From positions 310,001-374,000 of the forward strand of contig CAKORJ010000001.1 in assembly GCA_934101575.1 (NCBI GenBank): 64,000 bases of DNA. Direction: 5' to 3'. Shown here piece after piece: positions 44,616-52,055 of the stretch. A model generated the notes under the pieces. That model did not search any database. It saw nothing but the letters and a program-made list of their open reading frames with translations, and was not told where the DNA came from. The first letter of the stretch is position 1. Every line of letters starts with the position of its first letter. The DNA comes from an uncultured Bacilli bacterium. Lineage in GTDB: Bacteria > Bacillota_I > Bacilli_A > RF39 > UBA660. Position numbers and translations under genes: made by a program.

Positions 44616-44979
44616 AGTTACTTAATAATATTTTTATTACTTCTAATATTTCTTTGTCTTGTTCTTTTATATATAGATCTGTTGTTTTATTTATTTCAAT
44701 TTTTGAATATTGGTCTAAATTTTTTATACTGATATTATTTGGATATATAACTATTTCTTTTTCTGTTATGAATAATTCTTTTTTATACTTTTTTTCTAGG
44801 TATTTAATTTTATTTATGATACTTTCTTTGTTTATATATTTAGGTTTTGGTTTTAATGAGAAACCTTGTTCTTTTGTTGTTAGTAATATTTCTTTATTTT
44901 TTTCTATTTGATATTTAATGCGGATTTTCTTTGGAATTATTATTCTTCCTGCATCATCAATTTTTATTTTATAGATCAT
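44614..44979 (-). CDS. AbrB/SpoVT-like DNA-binding protein
   Basis: A 121-residue protein. Residues 1-45 form an AbrB-type swapped-hairpin domain (KIKIDDAGRIIIPKKIRIKYQIEKNKEILL, with the D-x-x-G-R-[IV]-x-[IV]-P-x-x-[IV]-R signature). The rest is a Lys-rich helical region with no known domain. It lies 9 bp after a similar AbrB-like gene, which implies duplication. It probably regulates transition-phase or sporulation genes, but the targets are unknown. Confidence 0.82.
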   Translation of the reverse strand: MIYKIKIDDAGRIIIPKKIRIKYQIEKNKEILLTTKEQGFSLKPKPKYINKESIINKIKYLEKKYKKELFITEKEIVIYPNNISIKNLDQYSKIEINKTTDLYIKEQDKEILEVIKILLSN

Positions 44980-44988
44980 TTTTTCTCC

Positions 44989-45360
44989 TTATACTAGTAG
45001 TTTACTTGTTATTTCTGCGAATTTTTTTGAATTTTTATTATATATTATGGATAGTTCATATTTAGTATAATTATTTATTTTTAGGTCACAATAATAGTGA
45101 TCTTTTTCTTTTTTGTTTTTATTTTCTGAGGTATATAATGTTTTATTTTGCTCTTTTAATATGAATGATAAACCATGTTTTTCTAGTTTTTTTAGTTTTT
45201 TTATTATTTCATCTTTTGTATCTTTTATTAGAATTATTTCGTTTTTGTATTCTTCTATATATAGAATACTATCTTTTTTTATATTATATAGTTCTCTTAC
45301 TTTTGTTGGGATTACTATTCTTCCAACACTATCTATTTTTATTGGTAAATTTTCTATCAT
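44989..45360 (-). CDS. AbrB/SpoVT-like DNA-binding protein
   Basis: A 123-residue protein with the same N-terminal AbrB fold (PIKIDSVGRIVIPTKVRELYNIKKDSILYI) and a ~75-residue Lys-rich tail. I chose 45360, with AAAGGAGAG 5 bases before it, over an earlier ATG at 45399. It is divergent from the tandem-XRE gene across about 100 bp, so the two may control each other. Confidence 0.82.
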   Translation of the reverse strand: MIENLPIKIDSVGRIVIPTKVRELYNIKKDSILYIEEYKNEIILIKDTKDEIIKKLKKLEKHGLSFILKEQNKTLYTSENKNKKEKDHYYCDLKINNYTKYELSIIYNKNSKKFAEITSKLLV

Positions 45361-45459
45361 AATGCTCTCCTTTTGATAATTATAACACATTTGTCGCATA
45401 TAAGGGAAGAAAAGATTATTTTTGTTTTTTAATGAGAAAATTATTTTAGGTGATTTTTT

Positions 45460-45897
45460 ATGTTCTTAGTTAAGATAAAAGATTTAAGAGACGAACATGA
45501 TTTAACTCAGATTAAGATGGCTAGTATAATGAATATTTCAAAGTCTAATTACGCTAGATGGGAAACTAATGAGTCTATTATTCCTCTTGTTCATTTAAAT
45601 AATTTGTGTAATTATTTTGATGTTAGTATGGATTATATGGTTGGTTTATCTGATGAGAGGAATTATGTTATAACTAATAAAAAACTTAATAAAGAAATTA
45701 TTGGTAAAAGACTTAGAGAGTTTAGAAAGAGATATAACCTTACTCAAGAGGCTCTTGCGGAAGCTCTTAATACTTCTCATTCTACTATTAGTGCTTATGA
45801 AAATGGTAAAACTATGTTGCTTACTGCATTTGCTTTTGATATTTGTAAGAAATATGGTGTGTCTTTAGATTATTTATGTGGTAGAACTGATTATTAG
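45460..45897 (+). CDS. Tandem XRE helix-turn-helix regulator
   Basis: A 145-residue protein made of two complete XRE domains: residues ~5-65 (LRDEHDLTQIKMASIMNISKSNYARWETNES, ending DVSMDYMVGLSD) and ~80-143 (LREFRKRYNLTQEALAEALNTSHSTISAYENGK, ending GVSLDYLCGRTD). No ligand domain is present. Two DNA-binding domains in one chain suggest binding to a long or asymmetric operator. It is divergent from the AbrB-like pair. AGGTGAT precedes the ATG. Confidence 0.9.
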   Translation: MFLVKIKDLRDEHDLTQIKMASIMNISKSNYARWETNESIIPLVHLNNLCNYFDVSMDYMVGLSDERNYVITNKKLNKEIIGKRLREFRKRYNLTQEALAEALNTSHSTISAYENGKTMLLTAFAFDICKKYGVSLDYLCGRTDY

Positions 45898-45957
45898 GTG
45901 TACATTATATGTAAGGAATTTCTTTTTTAATATACTATATTAAGGAGGAAGATAATT

Positions 45958-46107
45958 ATGTACGGATATCAAAATTATGGATATAGCGAATCTTCTTGGA
46001 TTTGGCTTATAGTTATTATTATTTTCTTAGTTTTGTTTTTAGGTAATAGAGGATATCAATCTTTCAATGGTAATAATAACAATAATAGACCTAGTAATTG
46101 TTGTTAA
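45958..46107 (+). CDS. YjcZ-like small sporulation/membrane peptide
   Basis: A 49-residue peptide, MYGYQNYGYSE..., with an aromatic, Gly/Tyr-rich N-terminus, one hydrophobic helix (WIWLIVIIIFLVLFLG) and an Asn-rich tail ending NCC. A strong AGGAGGA box lies 9 bases upstream. The pattern fits the YjcZ family of short sporulation-associated peptides found in Bacilli, though the tail differs. A terminator follows directly. It is too short for a secure family call. Confidence 0.7.
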   Translation: MYGYQNYGYSESSWIWLIVIIIFLVLFLGNRGYQSFNGNNNNNRPSNCC

Positions 46108-46133
46108 AGCACTTATATGTGCTTTATTTTTTT
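46106..46133. terminator. Terminator after the YjcZ-like gene
   Basis: A perfect 7-bp stem AAAGCAC/GTGCTTT with a 6-nt loop and seven T. It overlaps the end of the convergent DUF192 gene. Confidence 0.85.
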
Positions 46134-46441
46134 ATTTCTAGGGTTTCTCCTAGTGTTAGACTTTTGCATGTATTAAGAGGCATTTCTAAGGTGTAATATC
46201 CTTTTTTTATTAAAATTTTTCCTTTTTCTAATGATTTGTGAAGATAAACTATTTTACAATTTTTATCTAATATACAAATGTCTATATTTTGTTTCATGAA
46301 AAAGGTGTGTATTGAGGAACATCTTGGAAACATATAAATATCTTTTATTTTTTCTTTTTTAAACATTAATCCTTTTAATCTTTTAAAGAAGGTATTCATT
46401 TTGATTACGTTGTATTTTTTATTATTAATTATAGTATACAT
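46124..46441 (-). CDS. DUF192 family protein
   Basis: A 105-residue protein with the DUF192 pattern: RLKGLMFKKE, then FPRCSSIHTFFMKQNIDICILD and a late strand LEMPLNTCKSLTLGETLEI. In this family the H-T-F-F-M and core strands form a small beta-barrel. Function unknown. No signal peptide. AGGTGAT box upstream. Confidence 0.88.
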   Translation of the reverse strand: MYTIINNKKYNVIKMNTFFKRLKGLMFKKEKIKDIYMFPRCSSIHTFFMKQNIDICILDKNCKIVYLHKSLEKGKILIKKGYYTLEMPLNTCKSLTLGETLEIKK

Positions 46442-46515
46442 ATTATCACCTGTCTTTATTTTATACTATTAGTTTGTATTTTTGAATAATTTTTTAAAAA
46501 TTTGTAAAAATAGTA

Positions 46516-46545
46516 TTGATTTTTAATCAAATTATATGTTATTAT
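46516..46545 (+). promoter_or_regulatory. Candidate promoter of the tRNA pair
   Basis: -35 TTGATT (46516-46521), about 17-18-bp spacer and a -10-like TTATTA/TATTAT (46539-46545), 18 bp before the first tRNA. The -35 lies in a short inverted repeat (TTGAT..ATCAA). Confidence 0.5.
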
Positions 46546-46562
46546 TAAGAAGTCAAAGAAAT

Positions 46563-46639
46563 GGACCCTTAGCTCAGTTGGTTAGAGCATCCGGCTCATA
46601 ACCGGGCGGTCGTAGGTTCGAGTCCTACAGGGTCCACCA
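46563..46639 (+). tRNA. tRNA-Met (anticodon CAT)
   Basis: A 77-nt cloverleaf with acceptor GGACCCT/AGGGTCC, D-arm AGCTCAGTTGGTTAGAGC, anticodon stem TCCGG/CCGGG around loop CTCATAA, T-arm with GGTTCGAGTCC, and encoded CCA. The CAT anticodon could also mean tRNA-Ile2 (lysidine), but the sequence looks like elongator Met. Confidence 0.9.
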
Positions 46640-46645
46640 TAACAT

Positions 46646-46730
46646 GCGGGTGTGGCGGAATTGGCAGACGCACTAGACTTAGGATCTAGCGGAGTAATCC
46701 ATGGGGGTTCAAGTCCCTTCACCCGCACCA
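46646..46730 (+). tRNA. tRNA-Leu (anticodon TAG)
   Basis: An 85-nt tRNA with acceptor GCGGGTG/CACCCGC, anticodon stem CTAGA/TCTAG around loop CTTAGGA, a long variable arm as in tRNA-Leu, T-loop GGTTCAAGTCC, and encoded CCA. It is 6 nt after tRNA-Met. Confidence 0.95.
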
Positions 46731-46740
46731 TATTAAAAAT

Positions 46741-46763
46741 AAACGACCTTGGTCGTTTTTTTG
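46741..46763 (+). terminator. Terminator of the tRNA pair
   Basis: An AAACGACC/GGTCGTTT stem with a 2-nt apex, then a T7 run. The following ~210 bp to 46975 hold only the AT-rich upstream region of the next gene; I see no other feature there. Confidence 0.85.
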
Positions 46764-46975
46764 TTATTTAAATTGATATTATCCTATATCAATACTCAAA
46801 CAATAAAGCTTATTTTAAAGGAAAACAATTAGTAAGAAAGTAGTCTTTTAAATTATAAAACATATTATTATATTATTTAATATTTTTTTACTAATTACTA
46901 GCTAAAAAATTAAAAGTTTTTTATTGCTATTAGCAAGACTTTATTATATAATACTAACTCTAAGGGGGAAAGTAT

Positions 46976-48040
46976 ATGGAAAACAAAGATTTAGAATTGC
47001 TTACAAGACTAAACATTGATTTTGATTATTTGTTAGATGCTAGTATTAATGGTATTTCTTATGATAATAGCTCTGACAGTCCTAGAGGTAACTTACTTGA
47101 TTATCCTTGGGCAAAGGCTCTTGATAAGAAAATTAATTTATTTGTTAGAACTTTAAAAAGTAAAGGTGTTAATATTTATCAAAATGAAAATAATGAAACT
47201 CTTTGTAATGAATGCAAATCTATTGCTATTAATAGGAAAATTTCTAAGGGTAAAAATAAATATAAGATTAGTTTATCTCCGGATGATAAGAATCTTTATC
47301 TACTTATTGCCGAAATAATTAAGAGAAGTGTTAAGAATAATGATTCTTTATATTTGAGGTATACTAGAGAGAATGTTTTTGAAAAGATGAGTTTATTTGT
47401 TAAGGATGATAAAGATTTAAGCGATAAACTTAGTATGCTTTCTGATATTAATAAAGAGGTTCCTTTCTTGTTTAATAATGCTAATCATAATCCTATGTTA
47501 GTTAGTTCTAGTTTTTTAGATGGGGTTTATATTATTCCTGAGAAGCCTGTTAAACGTCAAAATAATAAAGATTTTATATCTTATGATACTTTAATGAGTT
47601 CTATTTTAAATGAGATGAAATCTTTACTTTATTTTAGATTGGGTAAGACTTTTGATGAAGATATTTTTGAGTCTTATGATAGACAAACTGTTCTTGATAT
47701 GTTTAAGCCTATTTGTGTAGATGTTTTATCTAGATATGGAATGCTTATATATACCGATAAAAATAATGTTAAACGTATTAGCTCTTCTAGTTATCCTGGG
47801 GAGGGAGAACCTCTTAATCATAGGTTTTATTTAAATAATAGTAGTGGTATGTTAGAGTATGGAACTAGAGTTAATCATGATGTTTTTAGGTTTTATGATA
47901 TTCCTTTTAGTGATAGAGAAAAACCTGATATTTTTAATAATATTGGTAATTATTATAGATGTAACTATAATATAATGGATTATGAAAATAAAGTTTCAAT
48001 AAAAGAAAAAAGAAGGATAAGAGCACTTAATGTTAAGTGA
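46976..48040 (+). CDS. Hypothetical protein, unknown family
   Basis: A 354-residue soluble protein without signal peptide or membrane helix. Visible features are a Tyr/Asp-rich N-terminus, NETLCNECKSIAINRKISKGKNKYKISLSPDD, then helical segments, and a C-terminal RISSSSYPGEGEPLNHRFYLNNSSGMLEYGT and DVFRFYDIPFSDREKP region. I cannot assign a family. The GGGGGAAAG box and its own AT-rich upstream region suggest independent expression. Confidence 0.6.
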   Translation: MENKDLELLTRLNIDFDYLLDASINGISYDNSSDSPRGNLLDYPWAKALDKKINLFVRTLKSKGVNIYQNENNETLCNECKSIAINRKISKGKNKYKISLSPDDKNLYLLIAEIIKRSVKNNDSLYLRYTRENVFEKMSLFVKDDKDLSDKLSMLSDINKEVPFLFNNANHNPMLVSSSFLDGVYIIPEKPVKRQNNKDFISYDTLMSSILNEMKSLLYFRLGKTFDEDIFESYDRQTVLDMFKPICVDVLSRYGMLIYTDKNNVKRISSSSYPGEGEPLNHRFYLNNSSGMLEYGTRVNHDVFRFYDIPFSDREKPDIFNNIGNYYRCNYNIMDYENKVSIKEKRRIRALNVK

Positions 48041-48051
48041 TTATCTTTCTT

Positions 48052-49233
48052 TTATTTTGTTTCGTTTTTATCTTTGTTTTTTGATAGCTTTTGGCTTTTT
48101 ATTATGTCGTATCTTTCTAGTAGATTTCCTTTAAAAGCATATGTTTTTGTATTTTTTTTCTTTGTTTCGTCTATTGTTATTTTTATTAAGTTTTCTATTA
48201 GTTCTTTTTCATTTACTTTTTTAGCCATCCATAGATAACTTGATAAATCTCCAGGTATGGTGTTTATTTCATTTACGAATATTTTTTTGTTTTTATCATC
48301 TATTAGGAAATCTATTCTTGCTACCCCACTTGCTCCGATTACTTTGAATGTTTCTACTGCATATTTTCTCATATCTTCCATCATTTCTTTGGAGATTAAT
48401 GGTTTGCTTTTGTCTGCTTTTTTGTTTAATTTATTATATCCTTCGACATATTTTTCTTTAAATGAATAGAATTCTGCATCTGTATTTATTTCTTCTATTT
48501 CTGAGACTGTTTGTTTTTCACAGTTTCCTAATACACTTATGTTTGCTTCTTTAACATTTTTTACTTGTTCTTCTATTATAACTTTTTTGTCAAATTTTAT
48601 TGCTTCTTTTATGGCTTTGTCTAATTCTTTTTCTTCTTTTACCAAGGTTATTCCTATGGATGAACCTAATGATGATGGTTTTACATATAATGGATATTTT
48701 AATGTGTCTATTTTCTTTTGGACTTCTTTTTTATTCTTTGTATATTCAAAATCATAGAACCATATATATTTACATACAGGTATATTGTTTTTTTCTAATA
48801 GTTGTTTTTGAATTACTTTGTCTTGGCCTATTGCTGAGGCTAATACTCCGGATCCTATGAATGGTACTCCTAACATGTTTAAATAGCCTTGTAATGATCC
48901 ATCTTCTAAGAATGCTCCATGTCCTATTGGTAATACCATATCTATTACAAATAGATTTTTTTTGAGGAATCCTTGTGATTCTAAGATGAAACTTTTATTT
49001 CTTTTTACTAATGATACTTTCTTTGCATATCTTTTTACTAGTGCTATGTCTCTATAATGCAGTATACTTTTTAGGTGCTCTCCTGTATACCAAGTATTAT
49101 CTTTATCTATATATATAGGTATTACTTTGTATTTATTTTGATCTATGTTACTCATTGCTTCTATGGCTGAAATTATACTTATTTCATGTTCAACACTTTT
49201 TCCTCCGAAAATAACTCCAATATTTAATCTCAT
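48052..49233 (-). CDS. ddl: D-alanine--D-alanine ligase
   Basis: A 393-residue ATP-grasp enzyme joining two D-Ala for peptidoglycan. The N-terminus is NIGVIFGGKSVEHEISIISA, then VLPIGHGAFLEDGSLQGYLNMLGVPFIGSG, the ATP-grasp strand VKPSSLGSSIGI, and metal-binding VARIDFLIDDKNKKIFVNEINTIPGDL. A D-Ala-D-Ala rather than D-Ala-D-Lac specificity is not decidable here. Length is slightly above usual (about 350-370) because of a C-terminal extension. Confidence 0.96.
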   Translation of the reverse strand: MRLNIGVIFGGKSVEHEISIISAIEAMSNIDQNKYKVIPIYIDKDNTWYTGEHLKSILHYRDIALVKRYAKKVSLVKRNKSFILESQGFLKKNLFVIDMVLPIGHGAFLEDGSLQGYLNMLGVPFIGSGVLASAIGQDKVIQKQLLEKNNIPVCKYIWFYDFEYTKNKKEVQKKIDTLKYPLYVKPSSLGSSIGITLVKEEKELDKAIKEAIKFDKKVIIEEQVKNVKEANISVLGNCEKQTVSEIEEINTDAEFYSFKEKYVEGYNKLNKKADKSKPLISKEMMEDMRKYAVETFKVIGASGVARIDFLIDDKNKKIFVNEINTIPGDLSSYLWMAKKVNEKELIENLIKITIDETKKKNTKTYAFKGNLLERYDIIKSQKLSKNKDKNETK

Positions 49234-49316
49234 TGTTATACACTTCCTTACTAATAAAGTATAGCAAAATATTAATTTTCAAACAAGAAAAAATGTGTAA
49301 TTATACACATTAATTT

Positions 49317-50027
49317 TTATTTTTTACATAAAATATCTTTTAAAATCTCTTCTTCTTTTGTTTCTTCTTTATTATACCATTTTATATTGTCAAATTGATT
49401 ATTGAAAAATGTATATTGTCTTTTGGCATAGTGTCTTGAGTTTTGTTTTATCTTTTCTATTGCTTCTTCTTTTGTTATTTCTCCATCAAAATACTTAAAT
49501 AATTCTTTATATCCTATTGCTTGTTTTAATGCTCTTTCGTTTTTGTTATTTTTATATAATGATCTTGCTTCGTCTATTAGACCATTTTTTATCATTTGGT
49601 CTACTCTATGGTTTATTGTGTTATATAGTTTTTCTCTATCTGTAGTTAGTCCTATTATTTTGAAGTCATATAACTTTTTATTTTTATTTTCTGTGTTATC
49701 AAAAGTATAATCGTATAGTAAAGTTTTTATATAAAGTCCTGTCCCACCGACTATTACTATGTTTTTATCTTTATACTTTTCTAGCAAATTTCTTCCTCTT
49801 TGTTGATACATATATGTGTTAAAATCATCTTTTATGCTTACTATATCAAATAAATAGTGTGGTATGTCTTGCATTTCTTCTTTTGTTATTTTGGCTGTTC
49901 CTATGTTTAATTCTTTATATATTTGCATACTATCAGCGTTTATTACTATGGCGTTTATTTGTTTTGCTAGGGAAATGCTTAGTTTTGTTTTGCCTACGCC
50001 GGTTGGCCCGGCTATTACGTAAATCAT
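49317..50027 (-). CDS. miaA: tRNA dimethylallyltransferase (short)
   Basis: A 236-residue MiaA, which isopentenylates A37 of UNN-reading tRNAs. The P-loop GPTGVGKT is at residues 7-14, NADSMQIYKELNIGTAK binds substrate, and VGGTGLYIKTLLYDY and the C-terminal NSRHYAKRQYTFF are present. The usual length is ~300; the helical insertion domain between ~115 and ~140 is much reduced. All motifs of the catalytic core remain, so it is probably functional. Confidence 0.93.
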   Translation of the reverse strand: MIYVIAGPTGVGKTKLSISLAKQINAIVINADSMQIYKELNIGTAKITKEEMQDIPHYLFDIVSIKDDFNTYMYQQRGRNLLEKYKDKNIVIVGGTGLYIKTLLYDYTFDNTENKNKKLYDFKIIGLTTDREKLYNTINHRVDQMIKNGLIDEARSLYKNNKNERALKQAIGYKELFKYFDGEITKEEAIEKIKQNSRHYAKRQYTFFNNQFDNIKWYNKEETKEEEILKDILCKK

Positions 50028-50088
50028 TTAAATCACCTTTTTTATAGAATAACATTTTAGTTTTTCCTTGTCAAATAAGGATTTTCTC

Positions 50089-50117
50089 TTGACTTTTGAC
50101 TAATAAATCTATATAAT
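50089..50117 (+). promoter_or_regulatory. Promoter of rpsD
   Basis: -35 TTGACT (50089-50094), 17-bp spacer, -10 TATAAT (50112-50117). Close to consensus, as expected for a ribosomal protein gene. Start of transcription would be near 50124. Confidence 0.85.
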
Positions 50118-50123
50118 CATTAT

Positions 50124-50281
50124 TGCATATACATTGAAGCAGCATGTTTTATGTTTTGAAATGTGTTTATTAGATGCTGTGAGTACCCTGCTGCTTGGTG
50201 AAAACACTAGAGTTAAACACCCTTCAAGATAGTAAAATCAATTTCAATGTTTATGAAATAAACTTTGAAAGGAGAAAGAAT
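50124..50281 (+). ncRNA. rpsD leader, probable S4 autoregulatory RNA
   Basis: A ~158-nt untranslated leader with AAGCAGCA (from about 50138) able to pair with TGCTGCTT (ending about 50200), and an alternative partner ATGCTGTG between them. Competing long-range pairings in a leader of this gene are typical of S4-binding regulatory RNAs known for rpsD in Bacillus. An in-frame upstream extension from 50195 lacks a good ribosome binding site, so I treat it as noncoding. Confidence 0.6.
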
Positions 50282-50884
50282 ATGTCAAGATATACTGGAC
50301 CAAGCTATAAACAAGCTCGTCGTACTGGTTTCTCTTTACTTGAAAATGGTAAGGAACTTGCTCGTAAACCATATGGACCTGGAGCACATGGTCAAGATAG
50401 AAAAAGAAGACCTTCTACTTATAGTGTTCAATTAAGAGAAAAACAAAAAGTTAGATTTATGTATGGACTTAATGAAAGACAATTTGTTAAGACTTATAAA
50501 GAAGCTGGTAAGATGCAAGGTATTCATGGTGAAAACTTATTGAAATTACTTGAATCTAGATTAGATAACTTAGTTTATCGTATGGGATTTGCTTCTACTA
50601 GAAGAGCTGCTAGACAACTTGTTAATCATGGTCATATTACTGTTAATGGTAAAAAAGTTGATGTTCCATCTTATAGATGTAGACCTGGTGATGTTATTAC
50701 TTTAAAGGAACAATCTATAGATCATAAAGCAGTTAAGGAAGCTTTATCTAAGGTTATGAAAAGAGCTGAATTTGTTACTTTTGATGATAATAAAAAAGTT
50801 GGTACTTTTGTTAGACTTCCTGAAAGAAGTGAACTTAACCCAGAAATTAATGAATCATTAATAGTTGAATACTATAATAGATAG
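50282..50884 (+). CDS. rpsD: 30S ribosomal protein S4
   Basis: A 200-residue S4. The start at MSRYTGPSYKQARR has a GAAAGGAGA box and matches the normal N-terminus and length. The S4 RNA-binding domain is at ~92-155 (RLDNLVYRMGFASTRRAARQLVNHGHITVNGKKVDVPSYRCRPGD). The usual N-terminal zinc-site cysteines are absent (LENGKELARKPYGPG), the zinc-free form. It stands alone on the plus strand with promoter, leader and terminator. Confidence 0.98.
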   Translation: MSRYTGPSYKQARRTGFSLLENGKELARKPYGPGAHGQDRKRRPSTYSVQLREKQKVRFMYGLNERQFVKTYKEAGKMQGIHGENLLKLLESRLDNLVYRMGFASTRRAARQLVNHGHITVNGKKVDVPSYRCRPGDVITLKEQSIDHKAVKEALSKVMKRAEFVTFDDNKKVGTFVRLPERSELNPEINESLIVEYYNR

Positions 50885-50890
50885 TATATT

Positions 50891-50917
50891 AAAAGAAGTC
50901 GTTTTGACTTCTTTTTT
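50891..50917. terminator. Bidirectional terminator after rpsD
   Basis: An AAAAGAAGTC/GACTTCTTTT stem with a 5-nt loop and a T6 run. It overlaps the stop of the convergent DHHW gene. Confidence 0.85.
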
Positions 50918-52046
50918 AGTTTCCTAAATATAATTTTATTTTGTCTAAGGAATAGGCATTACTTGATTGTCCTGGAATAAATACTACATAGTCTATATTA
51001 TATTTATCTACATAGTAGTTTATACTTTTTCCTGTTTTGTTATGTCTATAGTCTATTGATAACATTCTGTTATAACTTGGTACTGATAATGCTTCTAATA
51101 TATTGGTGTATGATGAGCCTACAAACATAATATTTTCGCCTTTCTTATTTGTTTCTATTCTGGTGTATGCCATATCCCCTTCCATATAGGCGTCTTCATA
51201 ACTATTTCCTTTTCCATAAACTTTTTTATTACTTAGTTTATCGTTTTCATATCTTGTGTAGTTTATTGTCTTTTTAGGGGTTAAATATAAATCTTCTGGT
51301 TTTGATTTTACTGTTTGTCCTAACTGTCTATTGTATGCACCATTTACTACTGTTTTATTTATCTTAAATTCTTCTTCTAAATTATACGATTTTGTATTTG
51401 TTATTTTATTTATTTCTTTATATAATTCATAAGCACATTTTGGTGTTATATGATGATCGTTTGAATAATAGCAATTATATATACCTGATTTTTTGAATAC
51501 ATCATAAGCATTTATAAATGTTATATCACTATCTAATGTTTGTTTTGTTATCTCTACTTGTTTGTTATAGATATTTATGCTTGATGTATATGTTTTTGGT
51601 AATTCTTTGGCCATATAAGCATCTTTTCTTGGAATAGATAAAAATATTAGTTTTGCATTTAGTTCTTTGTTTTTTGTATTTATATTTTCTATTTGTTTTT
51701 TTAGATTTTTATAATAGTCTTTGCTGGGTTTTGCTTGCTCTGCAGAATATAACTGATTATTTTTTCCTTTTACAGCATCACCGTAATATCTTTGAAATTG
51801 GAATAAGAAGTATCCTTTTATTAAGTATTGTCTTAGTTCCAATTGGTCTTGAAAGGCACTTGTTAAATCGTCATAATAACTTTTCTTTACTAAGTTTTCT
51901 ATTTTGAACTTAGGAAATGTATTTAGTTCTCTTCTTTCTACATCACTTACTTTTTCATTATTTAGGAGTGTTGTTATCATGAAAAATGTTATTATTGTTA
52001 GAAATGTTATTATAAATATTTTTTGAACTGTTTTTTCTGTTTTCAT
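50916..52046 (-). CDS. DHHW-family (AlgX/AlgJ-like) protein
   Basis: A 376-residue protein with an N-terminal membrane anchor (IFIITFLTIITFFMITTLL) and an outer SGNH-like domain: ENIMFVGSSYTNIL holds the Ser, and SNDHHITPKCAYELY holds the D-x-x-H (DHH) pair of the catalytic triad. ERRELNTFPKF is a typical DHHW opening. These proteins move acyl groups supplied by an MBOAT partner onto extracellular polymers. The MBOAT gene is 9 bp upstream, so the two work together. The polymer is unknown. Confidence 0.88.
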   Translation of the reverse strand: MKTEKTVQKIFIITFLTIITFFMITTLLNNEKVSDVERRELNTFPKFKIENLVKKSYYDDLTSAFQDQLELRQYLIKGYFLFQFQRYYGDAVKGKNNQLYSAEQAKPSKDYYKNLKKQIENINTKNKELNAKLIFLSIPRKDAYMAKELPKTYTSSINIYNKQVEITKQTLDSDITFINAYDVFKKSGIYNCYYSNDHHITPKCAYELYKEINKITNTKSYNLEEEFKINKTVVNGAYNRQLGQTVKSKPEDLYLTPKKTINYTRYENDKLSNKKVYGKGNSYEDAYMEGDMAYTRIETNKKGENIMFVGSSYTNILEALSVPSYNRMLSIDYRHNKTGKSINYYVDKYNIDYVVFIPGQSSNAYSLDKIKLYLGN

Positions 52047-52055
52047 TGGTCCTCC

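Noticed and set aside
46563..46639. tRNA-Ile2 (lysidine-modified CAT)
   Set aside because: Cannot be fully excluded by eye, but the acceptor and anticodon arms fit elongator tRNA-Met better.
50195..50281. N-terminal extension of S4 from an upstream start
   Set aside because: It has no good ribosome binding site and the S4 N-terminus at 50282 matches the family; the region is the leader RNA.
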